Shown: positions 27,048 to 40,947 of the stretch, piece by piece
Numbering within the stretch: position 1 is the first letter of the stretch
How the letters are laid out: every line of letters starts with the position of its first letter
Assembly (NCBI RefSeq): GCF_900111685.1
Contig: NZ_FOHX01000001.1
Span: forward strand, 310,001-374,000
Direction of reading: 5' to 3'
DNA from: Nonomuraea wenchangensis
Lineage (GTDB): Bacteria; Actinomycetota; Actinomycetes; Streptosporangiales; Streptosporangiaceae
DNA length: 64,000 nt
Translations under genes and position numbers: made by a program
Notes under the pieces: model-generated
The model's database searches: none
The model's input: the letters and a program-made list of their open reading frames with translations, nothing else
What the model was told of the DNA's origin: nothing

Positions 27048-27145
27048 CCGACGTCCGGTAGATTAGATCCACGCTGGCACCCCTGCTGCTGATCAACTTG
27101 TGGCGGTAGGATGTACCGTCGATCCGGACAAGTCCGGATATTTCG

Positions 27146-27228
27146 GCCGGAATGATGGAATGGCAGACATGGACGCCTCAAAAGCGTCTGCTCGAAAGGG
27201 CGTGCGGGTTCGAATCCCGCTTCCGGCA
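27146..27228 (+). tRNA. tRNA-Leu (anticodon CAA)
   Basis: A class II tRNA of 83 bases. The acceptor arms GCCGGAA and TTCCGGC pair perfectly. The anticodon stem GACGC/GCGTC encloses loop CTCAAAA with anticodon CAA at 27179-27181, reading UUG codons. A long variable arm (27189-27203) and T-arm GCGGG-TTCGAAT-CCCGC follow. The discriminator base is A and CCA is not encoded. UUG is a rare Leu codon in such a GC-rich genome, so this is likely a low-abundance isoacceptor. Confidence 0.97.
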
Positions 27229-27259
27229 CCCTCCCCGGGCCAGCCCCTCACCAGGGCAC

Positions 27260-27295
27260 CACGCCTGCCCCTGATTCCACGCCTGCCCCTGATTC
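27260..27295. repeat. Perfect tandem duplication of 18 bp
   Basis: CACGCCTGCCCCTGATTC occurs twice back to back, 32 bases after the tRNA-Leu 3' end. It does not match the tRNA 3' end, so it is not an attachment-site duplication. Confidence 0.8.
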
Positions 27296-27353
27296 GCGGC
27301 GGCGTACGGCGGGAATAGCCGTTGCACGAACGATCGGCACGGGGGTGGGCGAC

Positions 27354-27776
27354 ATGTCGTTGAGCGTGGCGGCACGGGAGGAGTTCCTGGCGGAGGCGCA
27401 CATCGCGAGCCTGGCCGTCGAGGCGGGCGAGGGCCGGGGCCCGCTGACGGTGCCCGTCTGGTACGACTACGTCCCCGGCGGCGACGTCCGCTTCCTGACC
27501 GACGGCGAGTCGGTCAAGGCCAAGCTCATCGCGAAGGCGGGCCGCTTCTCCCTCCTGGTGCAGCGCGGCAGCCCCACCTACCGCTACGTCTCCGTCGAGG
27601 GCCCGATCGTGCTGTCCAGCCCGTCCACGCTGGAGGACCTGACCCGCATCTCGGCCCGCTACCTGCCGCCCGACGCCTTGACGGGCTACGTGCACGGCTC
27701 CGACCTGCACGCGCTGGTGACGTTCAGGATGCGGCCGGAGCGCTGGCTCTCGGCCGACCTGGGGGCGCTCGCCTGA
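27354..27776 (+). CDS. Pyridoxamine 5'-phosphate oxidase-like flavin/F420-binding split-barrel protein
   Basis: 140 residues of the FMN-binding split-barrel fold. The N-terminal half has [22 protein letters not shown] and [16 protein letters not shown], typical of small PPOX-class proteins in actinobacteria, many of which bind F420 or FMN and reduce small molecules, or bind haem products. The length is usual. ATG 27354 gives the family-like start; a GTG at 27345 is in frame. Substrate and cofactor cannot be fixed from sequence. It is transcribed from just after the tRNA toward dapD. Confidence 0.85.
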   Translation: MSLSVAAREEFLAEAHIASLAVEAGEGRGPLTVPVWYDYVPGGDVRFLTDGESVKAKLIAKAGRFSLLVQRGSPTYRYVSVEGPIVLSSPSTLEDLTRISARYLPPDALTGYVHGSDLHALVTFRMRPERWLSADLGALA

Positions 27777-27807
27777 GCCGGTTCCGTCCCGCGTCCTCCC
27801 CAACGGG

Positions 27808-27813
27808 TATTTT
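27808..27813 (+). promoter_or_regulatory. -10 hexamer TATTTT before dapD (leaderless type)
   Basis: TATTTT is followed by exactly six bases (TGGCCC) and the GTG start of dapD at 27820. It is the most AT-rich of the leaderless -10 elements here. Confidence 0.55.
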
Positions 27814-27819
27814 TGGCCC

Positions 27820-28788
27820 GTGACTGCTATCGATCCCACCTCGACCGGCGCCCACGGCGTCGGCCTCGCGACCATCGCCGACGACGGCACCGTACTCGAC
27901 ACCTGGTTCCCCTCCCCCGCGCTGGGCGAGGCGCCGTTCTCGGGCACCGAGCGGCTGTCCGACGACGAGGCCGGCGAACTTTCCTCGCTGACGGGCCCCG
28001 ACCCGGCGCGCGGCGTGGAGGTGGTGGCGGTGCGCACCGGCATCCCCAAGCTCTCCGAGGCCCCGGTCGACGCCCACGACGTCTACCTGCGCCTGCACCT
28101 GCTGTCCTGCCGGCTGATCCAGCCGCACGGAGCCAACCTGGACGGCGTCTTCGGCCTGCTGGCCAACGTCGTGTGGACCAGTCACGGCCCGTGCCCGGTG
28201 CCGGACTTCGAGCAGACCAGGCTGCGGCTGCGGCTGCACGCCCGTGGCCCGGTCACGGTGTACGGGGTGGACAAGTTCCCGCGCATGGTCGACTACGTGC
28301 TGCCGTCCGGGGTGCGCGTCGCCGACGCCGACCGCGTCCGCCTCGGCGCCCATCTGGCGAGCGGCACCACGGTCATGCACGAGGGCTTCGTCAACTACAA
28401 CGCCGGCACCCTGGGCTCGTCGATGGTCGAGGGCCGCATCTCGGCCGGCGTGGTCGTCGGCGACGGCTCCGACGTCGGCGGCGGCGCCTCGATCATGGGC
28501 ACGCTGTCGGGCGGCGGCAAGCACGTCATCTCCGTCGGCGAGCGCTGCCTGCTGGGCGCCAACGCCGGCATCGGCATCTCGCTCGGCGACGACTGCGTGG
28601 TCGAGGCCGGCCTCTACGTCACGGCGGGCACCAAGGTCGCCCTCCCGGACGGGAAGGTCGTCAAGGCGGCCGAGCTGTCGGGCGCCGACGGCATCCTGCT
28701 GCGCCGCAACTCGCGTACGGGCGCGGTCGAGGCGGTGCCGCGCACGGGCACCGGCATCGAGCTCAACGCCGCCCTGCACGCCAACTGA
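27820..28788 (+). CDS. dapD: 2,3,4,5-tetrahydropyridine-2,6-dicarboxylate N-succinyltransferase
   Basis: Succinylates tetrahydrodipicolinate in the lysine/meso-diaminopimelate pathway, needed for peptidoglycan. The 322 residues match the actinobacterial type. The N-terminal domain is alpha/beta. The middle is a left-handed beta-helix of hexapeptide repeats ([62 protein letters not shown]). It works as a trimer using succinyl-CoA. The GTG at 27820 has a leaderless-type promoter. It converges on pyk with a shared hairpin terminator. Confidence 0.95.
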   Translation: MTAIDPTSTGAHGVGLATIADDGTVLDTWFPSPALGEAPFSGTERLSDDEAGELSSLTGPDPARGVEVVAVRTGIPKLSEAPVDAHDVYLRLHLLSCRLIQPHGANLDGVFGLLANVVWTSHGPCPVPDFEQTRLRLRLHARGPVTVYGVDKFPRMVDYVLPSGVRVADADRVRLGAHLASGTTVMHEGFVNYNAGTLGSSMVEGRISAGVVVGDGSDVGGGASIMGTLSGGGKHVISVGERCLLGANAGIGISLGDDCVVEAGLYVTAGTKVALPDGKVVKAAELSGADGILLRRNSRTGAVEAVPRTGTGIELNAALHAN

Positions 28789-28798
28789 GCGGCCCGGC

Positions 28799-28829
28799 GC
28801 CCCGGCTCCCGCTGTGAAGGGGCCGGGGC
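28799..28829. terminator. Hairpin terminator between dapD and pyk
   Basis: GCCCCGGC pairs with GCCGGGGC, extended by CCC/GGG across a one-base bulge, with an eight-base loop. There is no clear T run on either side. It lies in the 57-base gap between convergent stops. Confidence 0.55.
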
Positions 28830-28845
28830 GGAGCCGTCAGGTGCG

Positions 28846-30276
28846 TCAGTTGGCGTGCGAGACGGCCGAGCCGATGGTGTGGACGCGCAGGGCGTTGGTG
28901 GAGCCGGGGGTGCCGGGAGGCGATCCGGCCACGATGACCACCTTGTCGCCCTTCTCCAGCCGCCCCAGCGACAGCAGCGACGCCTCGACCTGCCGCACCA
29001 TGTCGTCGGTGTGGTGCACGAACGGCACCTGGAAGGTCTCCACCCCCCAGGTCAGCGAGAGCTGGCCGCGCACGTGCGGCGACGAGGTGAAGGCGAGCAG
29101 CGGGATCGGCGAGCGGTAGCGGGCCAGCCGCCGCGCCGTCTCACCGGACATGGTGAACGCCACCAGCGCCTTGGCGCCCACGATCGCGCCGACCTCGGCC
29201 GCGGCCCGCGCTATGGCACCGCCCGTGGTCTCGGGCATGCGCTCCAGTGTGTGGGTGGCGTGCAGGGACGACTTCTCGGCGGCGCAGGCGATGCGGTCCA
29301 TCGTGGAGACCGACTCGATCGGGTAGTTGCCGACCGAGGTCTCGCCGGACAGCATGACCGCGTCGGCGCCGTCCATGACGGCGTAGGCGACGTCGGAGGC
29401 CTCGGCCCGGGTGGGGCGGGGCGCGTTCATCATGGAGTCGAGCATCTGCGTGGCGACGATGACCGGGCGGGCCTTCTCGCGGCACAGCTCGATGATGCGC
29501 CGCTGCACGATCGGCACCTGCTCCAGCGGCAGCTCCACGCCGAGGTCGCCGCGGGCGACCATGATGCCGTCGAACGCCTCGACGATCTCGGGCAGCCGGT
29601 CGACGGCCTGGGGCTTCTCGATCTTGGCGAGCAGCGGCAGGCGCACGGCCTCCTGCTCCATGATGTTGCGCACCACGTCGGCGTCGGACGGGCGGCGCAC
29701 GAACGACAGGGCGATCATGTCGAAGCCGGTGCGCAGCGCCCAGCGCAGGTCGGATTCGTCCTTGTCGGTGAGCGCGGGCGCGCTGACGTTGACGCCGGGC
29801 AGGTTGAGGCCCTTGTTGTCGGAGATCATGCCGCCGATGACGACGCGGGTGATGATGCGGTCGCCGTCGACCCGGGTCGCCTCCAGCACGAGCCGGCCGT
29901 CGTCGACGAGGATCGTGTCACCGGGCCGCACGTCCTTCGGCAGCCCCTTGTAGCTGGTGGAGACCTGCTCGCGGTCGCCGGGGACGTCCTCGGTGGTGAT
30001 GGCGAAGACGTCACCGAAGCCCAGCCGGACCGGGCCCTCCTCGAACGTGCCGACGCGGATCTTGGGACCCTGCAGGTCGGCGAGCACGCCTACGCCGCGG
30101 CCGAGGTCGGCCGCCACCCGCCTCACCCGGTCGTAGACCTCCCGGTGCAGATCGTGGTTTCCGTGGCTGAGGTTGAACCGGGCCACGTCCATCCCCGCGG
30201 TGATGAGCTCACGGAGACGCTCCTCGGAGGAGGTGGCCGGACCTAGGGTGCAGACGATTTTCGCGCGACGAGTCAC
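28846..30276 (-). CDS. pyk: Pyruvate kinase
   Basis: Transfers phosphate from phosphoenolpyruvate to ADP in glycolysis. 476 residues, the normal length. The N-terminal KIVCTLGPATSS and NLSHG, the beta-barrel active site MVARGDLGVELP and KIEKP, a B-domain insertion, and the C-terminal allosteric domain are all present. GTG 30276 (VTRRAKIVCTLGP) is chosen because it gives the family start and has an AAGGTAGGA ribosome site; the frame stays open to 30315. It follows the subtilase gene on the same strand, with a repeat-bearing 226-base gap that probably holds its promoter. Confidence 0.97.
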   Translation of the reverse strand: MTRRAKIVCTLGPATSSEERLRELITAGMDVARFNLSHGNHDLHREVYDRVRRVAADLGRGVGVLADLQGPKIRVGTFEEGPVRLGFGDVFAITTEDVPGDREQVSTSYKGLPKDVRPGDTILVDDGRLVLEATRVDGDRIITRVVIGGMISDNKGLNLPGVNVSAPALTDKDESDLRWALRTGFDMIALSFVRRPSDADVVRNIMEQEAVRLPLLAKIEKPQAVDRLPEIVEAFDGIMVARGDLGVELPLEQVPIVQRRIIELCREKARPVIVATQMLDSMMNAPRPTRAEASDVAYAVMDGADAVMLSGETSVGNYPIESVSTMDRIACAAEKSSLHATHTLERMPETTGGAIARAAAEVGAIVGAKALVAFTMSGETARRLARYRSPIPLLAFTSSPHVRGQLSLTWGVETFQVPFVHHTDDMVRQVEASLLSLGRLEKGDKVVIVAGSPPGTPGSTNALRVHTIGSAVSHAN

Positions 30277-30385
30277 GAGTCCTACCTTAATTGGTACAGA
30301 CCACTTGGCAGTCACCGACGACGGAGAACGTAGCCCGCGCAGGGAAACAGCACGAGAACGGCGACCCCAGAACGCGTCAAGTTCG

Positions 30386-30453
30386 TGTGCCGCTCCGGTT
30401 GAACTGTGCCGCTCCGGTTGAACGACGCCTTCAACGTAGACGCCTTCAATCTA
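30386..30453. repeat. Two adjacent tandem duplications (19 bp x2 and 15 bp x2)
   Basis: A 19-base unit beginning TGTGCCGCTCCGG is perfectly repeated at 30386-30404 and 30405-30423. A 15-base unit beginning GACGCCTTCAA follows at 30424-30438 and 30439-30453, with two mismatches. They lie upstream of pyk and just downstream of the subtilase gene. Confidence 0.8.
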
Positions 30454-30502
30454 GTGGCCGAGGAGGCCCGGGGGCGACAGCCCACGCTCGCCGCGCGGCG
30501 GA

Positions 30503-32191
<1,689 letters not shown>

Positions 32192-32278
32192 CCGCCACCG
32201 ACCTCCCGAAAGGATTTGCATCTTCCCGACAGTCAACCGCCGATGCCACCAAGTAGCCAAATTTACGACTACATACGA

Positions 32279-32310
32279 CGGAGCGGACTCCCCGGAAGGA
32301 GCCCGCTCCG
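32279..32310 (-). terminator. Hairpin terminator after gltD
   Basis: A 13-base stem with one mismatch (CGGAGCGGACTCC against GGAGCCCGCTCCG) lies 20 bases after the gltD stop. A T run is lacking, but the stem and position fit termination of gltBD before the subtilase gene. Confidence 0.6.
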
Positions 32311-32329
32311 CAAGACGGCGAAACCGCGG

Positions 32330-33811
32330 TCAGACCAGCGGACGCGCGGTCGGCAGGATCGGGTACGGCAGCGCCGTCTCCCCGCTCAGGTAGCGGTCCA
32401 CGCCGGAGGCGGCGGCGCGGCCCTCGGCGATCGCCCACACGATGAGCGACTGCCCGCGGCCCATGTCACCGGCCACGAAGACGCCGTCCACCTTGGACAT
32501 GTAGGTCTTGTCGCGAGCGACGTTGCCCCGCCGGTCGAAGAAGTCGTCACCGCCGGCGACCTCGGCGAGATCGGTCAGCAGCGCGCCCTTCTCCGGCCCG
32601 AGGAAGCCCATGGACAGCGTGACCAGCTCGGCCGGGATCTCCCGCTCGGTGCCGGGGATCGGCTTGAAACCGGCCTGCGGCCCCTCGACCTCGACCAGGC
32701 GCAGCGCCCGCACGTTGCCGTCGGCGTCGCCGACGAACTCCGTGGTGGAGACCGCGTACACGCGCTCCCCGCCGCGGTCGGCGAGCTCCTCGTGGGCGCT
32801 CTCCATCTTGAACAGGATCGGGAAGGTGGGCCACGGCTGGCCGGCCGGCCGCTCACGGGGCGGGACCGGCATGATCTCCAGCTGGGTGACCGACGCCGCG
32901 CCCTGCCTGATCGCGGTGCCGATGCAGTCGGCGCCGGTGTCGCCGCCGCCGATCACCACCACGTGCTTGCCCTCGGCCGAGACGGGCGAGACCGCGTAGT
33001 CGCCCTCCTGGACCTTGTTGGACAGCGGGAGGTACTCCATCGCCTGGTAGACGCCCTTGAGCTCGCGCCCGGGCACCGGCAGGTCGCGCCACTGGGTGGC
33101 GCCACCGGACAGCACGACGGCGTCGAACCGCTCGCGCAGCTCGGCCGCGGTGATGTCCACGCCGACCTCGACGCCGGTGCGGAACTCGGTGCCCTCGGCC
33201 CGCATCTGCGCCAGGCGGCGCTCGATGTGGCGCTTCTCCATCTTGAACTCGGGGATGCCGTAGCGCAGCAGGCCGCCGACACGGTCGGCGCGCTCGAACA
33301 CCACCACGTCGTGCCCGGCCCGCGTGAGCTGCTGGGCGGCGGCGAGACCCGCGGGCCCGGAGCCGACGACCGCGACCCGCTTGCCGGTCCGCGCCGCCGG
33401 GGGCCGCGGGGTGACCCAGCCCTCGGCGAACGCCCGGTCGATGATCTCGACCTCGACCCGCTTGATCGCCACCGGGTCCGCGTTGATGCCGAGCACGCAC
33501 GCCGCCTCGCACGGAGCCGGGCAGAGCCTGCCGGTGAACTCGGGGAAGTTGTTGGTGGCGTGCAGCCGCTCGATCGCCTCCCGCCAGTCGGTGCGGTGGA
33601 CGAGGTCGTTCCACTCGGGGATGAGGTTGCCGAGCGGGCAGCCGTTGTGGCAGAACGGGATGCCGCAGTCCATGCAGCGGGACGCCTGCTTCGTCAGCTT
33701 CTCGGCGGAGAAGTCCTCGTAGACCTCGTGCCAGTCGCTGATGCGGACGTCCACCGGGCGGCGTGCCGGCAGCTCCCGGTCGTGCGTGAGGAAACCCTTC
33801 GGGTCAGCCAT
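32330..33811 (-). CDS. gltD: Glutamate synthase (NADPH) small subunit
   Basis: 493 residues. It passes electrons from NADPH through FAD and Fe-S centres to GltB, which makes glutamate from glutamine and 2-oxoglutarate. The N-terminal region holds two Cys clusters for [4Fe-4S] centres (CMDCGIPFCHNGCP and CPAPCEAAC). Then come an FAD dinucleotide motif VVGSGPAGLAAAQQL and an NADPH motif VVIGGGDTGADC. GGGAGG precedes the ATG at 33811. It lies 14 bases downstream of gltB, so the two are co-transcribed and probably coupled. Confidence 0.97.
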   Translation of the reverse strand: MADPKGFLTHDRELPARRPVDVRISDWHEVYEDFSAEKLTKQASRCMDCGIPFCHNGCPLGNLIPEWNDLVHRTDWREAIERLHATNNFPEFTGRLCPAPCEAACVLGINADPVAIKRVEVEIIDRAFAEGWVTPRPPAARTGKRVAVVGSGPAGLAAAQQLTRAGHDVVVFERADRVGGLLRYGIPEFKMEKRHIERRLAQMRAEGTEFRTGVEVGVDITAAELRERFDAVVLSGGATQWRDLPVPGRELKGVYQAMEYLPLSNKVQEGDYAVSPVSAEGKHVVVIGGGDTGADCIGTAIRQGAASVTQLEIMPVPPRERPAGQPWPTFPILFKMESAHEELADRGGERVYAVSTTEFVGDADGNVRALRLVEVEGPQAGFKPIPGTEREIPAELVTLSMGFLGPEKGALLTDLAEVAGGDDFFDRRGNVARDKTYMSKVDGVFVAGDMGRGQSLIVWAIAEGRAAASGVDRYLSGETALPYPILPTARPLV

Positions 33812-33825
33812 TCGGTACGCCTCCC

Positions 33826-38331
<4,506 letters not shown>

Positions 38332-38515
38332 GTAGTCCCTCCCGTCGTCATCGTCTGTCTGGAACTTCACTCACAGGCGGGGACGACGTTGGCCCTGCTG
38401 CATATCGTGCGTAGAGATTACCGCACCATGTCGGAATGGTGCCCGGCGCGTCCGCATTGCGAACATTCGGGCATTCCCCACATCCGAACGCAACATCCCA
38501 AAGTTCGGACATCTG

Positions 38516-38549
38516 CCGCAAAATTCCCGATCATGACGGGTTTTTGCGG
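38516..38549. promoter_or_regulatory. Strong inverted repeat in the gltB / polyamine-synthase-like divergent gap
   Basis: The gap 38332-38673 holds no gene. CCGCAAAA-TT-CCCG pairs with CGGG-T-TTTTGCGG across ATCATGA, giving a 12-base-pair interrupted stem. A second, smaller repeat TCCGAAC/GTTCGGA lies just upstream (about 38482-38509). Both sit between divergent starts, so they could be operators or leader structures of gltB. No known regulator site was matched. Confidence 0.4.
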
Positions 38550-38661
38550 ACCAATAAGCGATATCCGCCCCCTCCGCCCCCTCACCGGGCCTCGCCCCTC
38601 TGGCCCCACCTGTGCCTTTGGTCTCGTTCCTGCACCAGACCGGACGGGGCCGGGCCCTCGA

Positions 38662-38667
38662 TAGGGT
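38662..38667 (+). promoter_or_regulatory. -10 hexamer TAGGGT before the 38674 gene (leaderless type)
   Basis: TAGGGT is followed by exactly six bases (TGTTCC) and the ATG at 38674. There is no ribosome site. Confidence 0.55.
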
Positions 38668-38673
38668 TGTTCC

Positions 38674-40278
38674 ATGCGGGAGGACGGGGCACGGGACGAG
38701 ACTGCAGCGCACTCCGGCGGGGTCGAGGGGCGGCTCGGGGTGGAGCGGCTGCTCGACGCGGCGGGCGCCGACAGCCGGCGCCTCCGGCACGCCCTGGCGC
38801 TGCTCTGCGACGGCCAGTGGTGGACGCTCGCCGACCTGGTCAGGGCCACCGCCACGTCCCGCCGCACGGTCGAGGCCCTGCTCCGCGAGCTGCCACTCGA
38901 ACGACGGCCGGACGCCGACGGCTTCCGCGTCCCGCTCACCCACACCCCCGCCTACCAGGACCTCGTCGCCGTCGCGCCGCCTCCCGAGGACCCTGTGGGC
39001 CACCTCGTCCCCCACTACGCCGACACTCTCGACCGGCTGACCCGCCTCGTCGCGGACGCCCCGCGCGCCCGCCACACGCTGGACCACGTCTCGGCCACGC
39101 CGGAGACGGCGCTGCGGCGCGCGCTCCTGCTAGGCGCCCGCTTCTGGCTGCCCGGCGCCCGCCTGCTGTGCGTCGGCGACCACGACCTCACCTCTCTGGC
39201 GGTCAAGCTGGTTCATCCCGGTACGGACGTCACGGTCGTGGACGTGGACGAGCGCATCCTGGCCTACATCGACGCCCAGGACCTCGGTGTCCGCACCCGC
39301 TGGGCGGACCTGCGGCTCGGCCTGCCCGCCTCCGCGCACGGGCACGACCTGGCCTTCACCGATCCGCCGTACACACCGGAGGGCATCGGCCTGTTCGCGG
39401 CGCGCGCCGTGGAGGGGCTGAAGGACGACGGCAGGGTGCTGCTGGCGTACGGGGCTAGCGAGCGCACGCCGATGCTGGCGTACAAGGTGCAGCAGGCGCT
39501 GGCGGAGCTCAACCTCGCCTACGAGGCGATCTATCCCGACTTCAACCGCTATTTCGGCGCGGAGGCCATCGGCTCGGCCGCCGATCTCTACCTCCTGCGC
39601 CCCACCACCAAGACCCGCCCGGCCGTGGCCTCCCGGCTGAGCCGCCTGACCACCGCCATCTACACCCAGGGCCCGCAGTCCGTCGAGTCCGCGCCCGGCG
39701 AGGGGGCTCCGGCCGCCGTCGCCACGGACTTCGAGCCCGACCTCCTCGTCGGCGACTGGCCCAAGGGCCTGCCGCAGCCGCGGGTCAAGCTGTCCACGTG
39801 GCTCGTCAAGCCGTACGCGGCGGCGGCCGAGCGGGTCGCGATCGCCGTGCCGCCCGGGCTGGAGGCCGCACTCCCCCGGCTGCTGCTGGCCACCCGCGCC
39901 CCGCGCGTCCGCGTCACCGGCGCCGGGCTGCCGCCCCTCCCCGACGTCCTGTCCACCGTCTACGCGGTGGAGCCCGGCTCCGGCGGCCTCGACGTCACCC
40001 GCCTGCCGCAGCCGGACGGCGACGTCCCCGCGGTGCTGCGCCGCATCCTCGACAACGGCCACGCCAAGCTGGCCAACACCTGGCGCGAGGCGCTCATCGC
40101 GCTCGCCCGCGCCCAGGGCTCGGCCCTCACCAAGAACGAGGCCCGCGCCCTGATCCGCGAGGCCGCCCCCTGGTCGGACGACCTCACCCCCCTGGACGCG
40201 CCGCTCCACCGCCTGGAGTCCCTGCCCGCCGCGATCGCCACCACGATCACGGCACTCACCACGACGACGACGCCCTGA
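38674..40278 (+). CDS. Branched-chain polyamine synthase (BpsA)-like aminopropyltransferase
   Basis: 534 residues. The N-terminal 90 residues form a winged-helix-like domain (WWTLADLVRATATSRRTVEALLREL). Residues about 150-320 form a Rossmann methyltransferase-type fold of the N4-bis(aminopropyl)spermidine synthase family (DUF43), with LLCVGDHDLTSLAVKL for the cofactor loop, VVDVDERILAYID, and the active-site segment AFTDPPYTPEGIGLF. Archaeal and thermophile homologues add aminopropyl groups to make branched polyamines; the substrate here is uncertain. The C-terminal 200 residues are an extra domain not seen in the roughly 350-residue archaeal enzymes. Transcription is probably leaderless. Confidence 0.8.
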   Translation: MREDGARDETAAHSGGVEGRLGVERLLDAAGADSRRLRHALALLCDGQWWTLADLVRATATSRRTVEALLRELPLERRPDADGFRVPLTHTPAYQDLVAVAPPPEDPVGHLVPHYADTLDRLTRLVADAPRARHTLDHVSATPETALRRALLLGARFWLPGARLLCVGDHDLTSLAVKLVHPGTDVTVVDVDERILAYIDAQDLGVRTRWADLRLGLPASAHGHDLAFTDPPYTPEGIGLFAARAVEGLKDDGRVLLAYGASERTPMLAYKVQQALAELNLAYEAIYPDFNRYFGAEAIGSAADLYLLRPTTKTRPAVASRLSRLTTAIYTQGPQSVESAPGEGAPAAVATDFEPDLLVGDWPKGLPQPRVKLSTWLVKPYAAAAERVAIAVPPGLEAALPRLLLATRAPRVRVTGAGLPPLPDVLSTVYAVEPGSGGLDVTRLPQPDGDVPAVLRRILDNGHAKLANTWREALIALARAQGSALTKNEARALIREAAPWSDDLTPLDAPLHRLESLPAAIATTITALTTTTTP

Positions 40279-40307
40279 CGCGATCCTGCGGCGACTCGGA
40301 TGGCGGC

Positions 40308-40895
40308 TCAGATGGCGGCGACGAGCCTGCCCTGCACCACACGCCCGAGCCCGTCCAGCGCGACCAGCGCCGCCACCAGCTCCTGCTCGTACGCGGTCCC
40401 GCCGGCCCAGCTCACCGTCACGTAGTGCCCCATCGCACGGGCCTGCGCCCGGCTGGTCGCCGGGTCGAACGGCACGCCCTGCCGTACGAACCCGTCCTTG
40501 CCCAGCGCCGCCACCAGCGCGTCGGCCGCCGCGCTGTCGCTCATGTTGAAGATGACGAACTGCCCGGCCATCGTGCCACCTCTGTAGGTGGCCCGCAGCG
40601 CCTGCGTGCACCCGGCGGCCGAGGCGCCCCAAAGGACCTCGTCGCAGTCGGCGAACTCCGCCGTGGTCTCGCGCCGCATCGCGCCGACCGTCTCGGTGCC
40701 GGCGGTGAAGACCTCCTGCGCGGTGAGCGGGGCGGCGTCCTTGCCGCGGGTGTCGATGGCGGCGTAGAAGGCCGAGGTGGACTCGCCGTGGAACGCGGCG
40801 GGCCGCGGGCCGTCACCACGCAGCCACCACCACGCGACGGCGGCGATGACCAGCACGTTGACGGCCACGACGGAGATCACCACACGACCTGACAT
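40308..40895 (-). CDS. Membrane-anchored protein, paralogous to the C-terminal domain of the next gene upstream
   Basis: 195 residues; family not recognised. One N-terminal membrane helix (VVISVVAVNVLVIAAVAWWWL, residues 5-25) places the rest outside. The exported domain has two cysteines (ADCDEVLWG and AAGCTQALR). It resembles the C-terminal domain of the 694-residue protein encoded just upstream: both share a Cys-containing W-G segment, AGCTQA, a G-Q-(F/Y)-(V/T)-hydrophobic strand and a GHYV strand. It starts 52 bases after that gene and probably ends the operon that begins at 46331. Confidence 0.75.
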   Translation of the reverse strand: MSGRVVISVVAVNVLVIAAVAWWWLRGDGPRPAAFHGESTSAFYAAIDTRGKDAAPLTAQEVFTAGTETVGAMRRETTAEFADCDEVLWGASAAGCTQALRATYRGGTMAGQFVIFNMSDSAAADALVAALGKDGFVRQGVPFDPATSRAQARAMGHYVTVSWAGGTAYEQELVAALVALDGLGRVVQGRLVAAI

Positions 40896-40947
40896 CAGCC
40901 CCCCGCTCCCCCGCCCGCGACGACGGCGACGGCCTGCCGCGAGCGCG

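Noticed and set aside
27035-27229. N-terminal extension of pdtaR to 27229
   Set aside because: It would be translated from the antisense of the tRNA-Leu gene; GTG 27034 gives the receiver domain its usual start.
27146-27295. tRNA-Leu as an integration site of a mobile element
   Set aside because: No integrase, no partial tRNA copy downstream, and conserved chromosomal genes on both sides.
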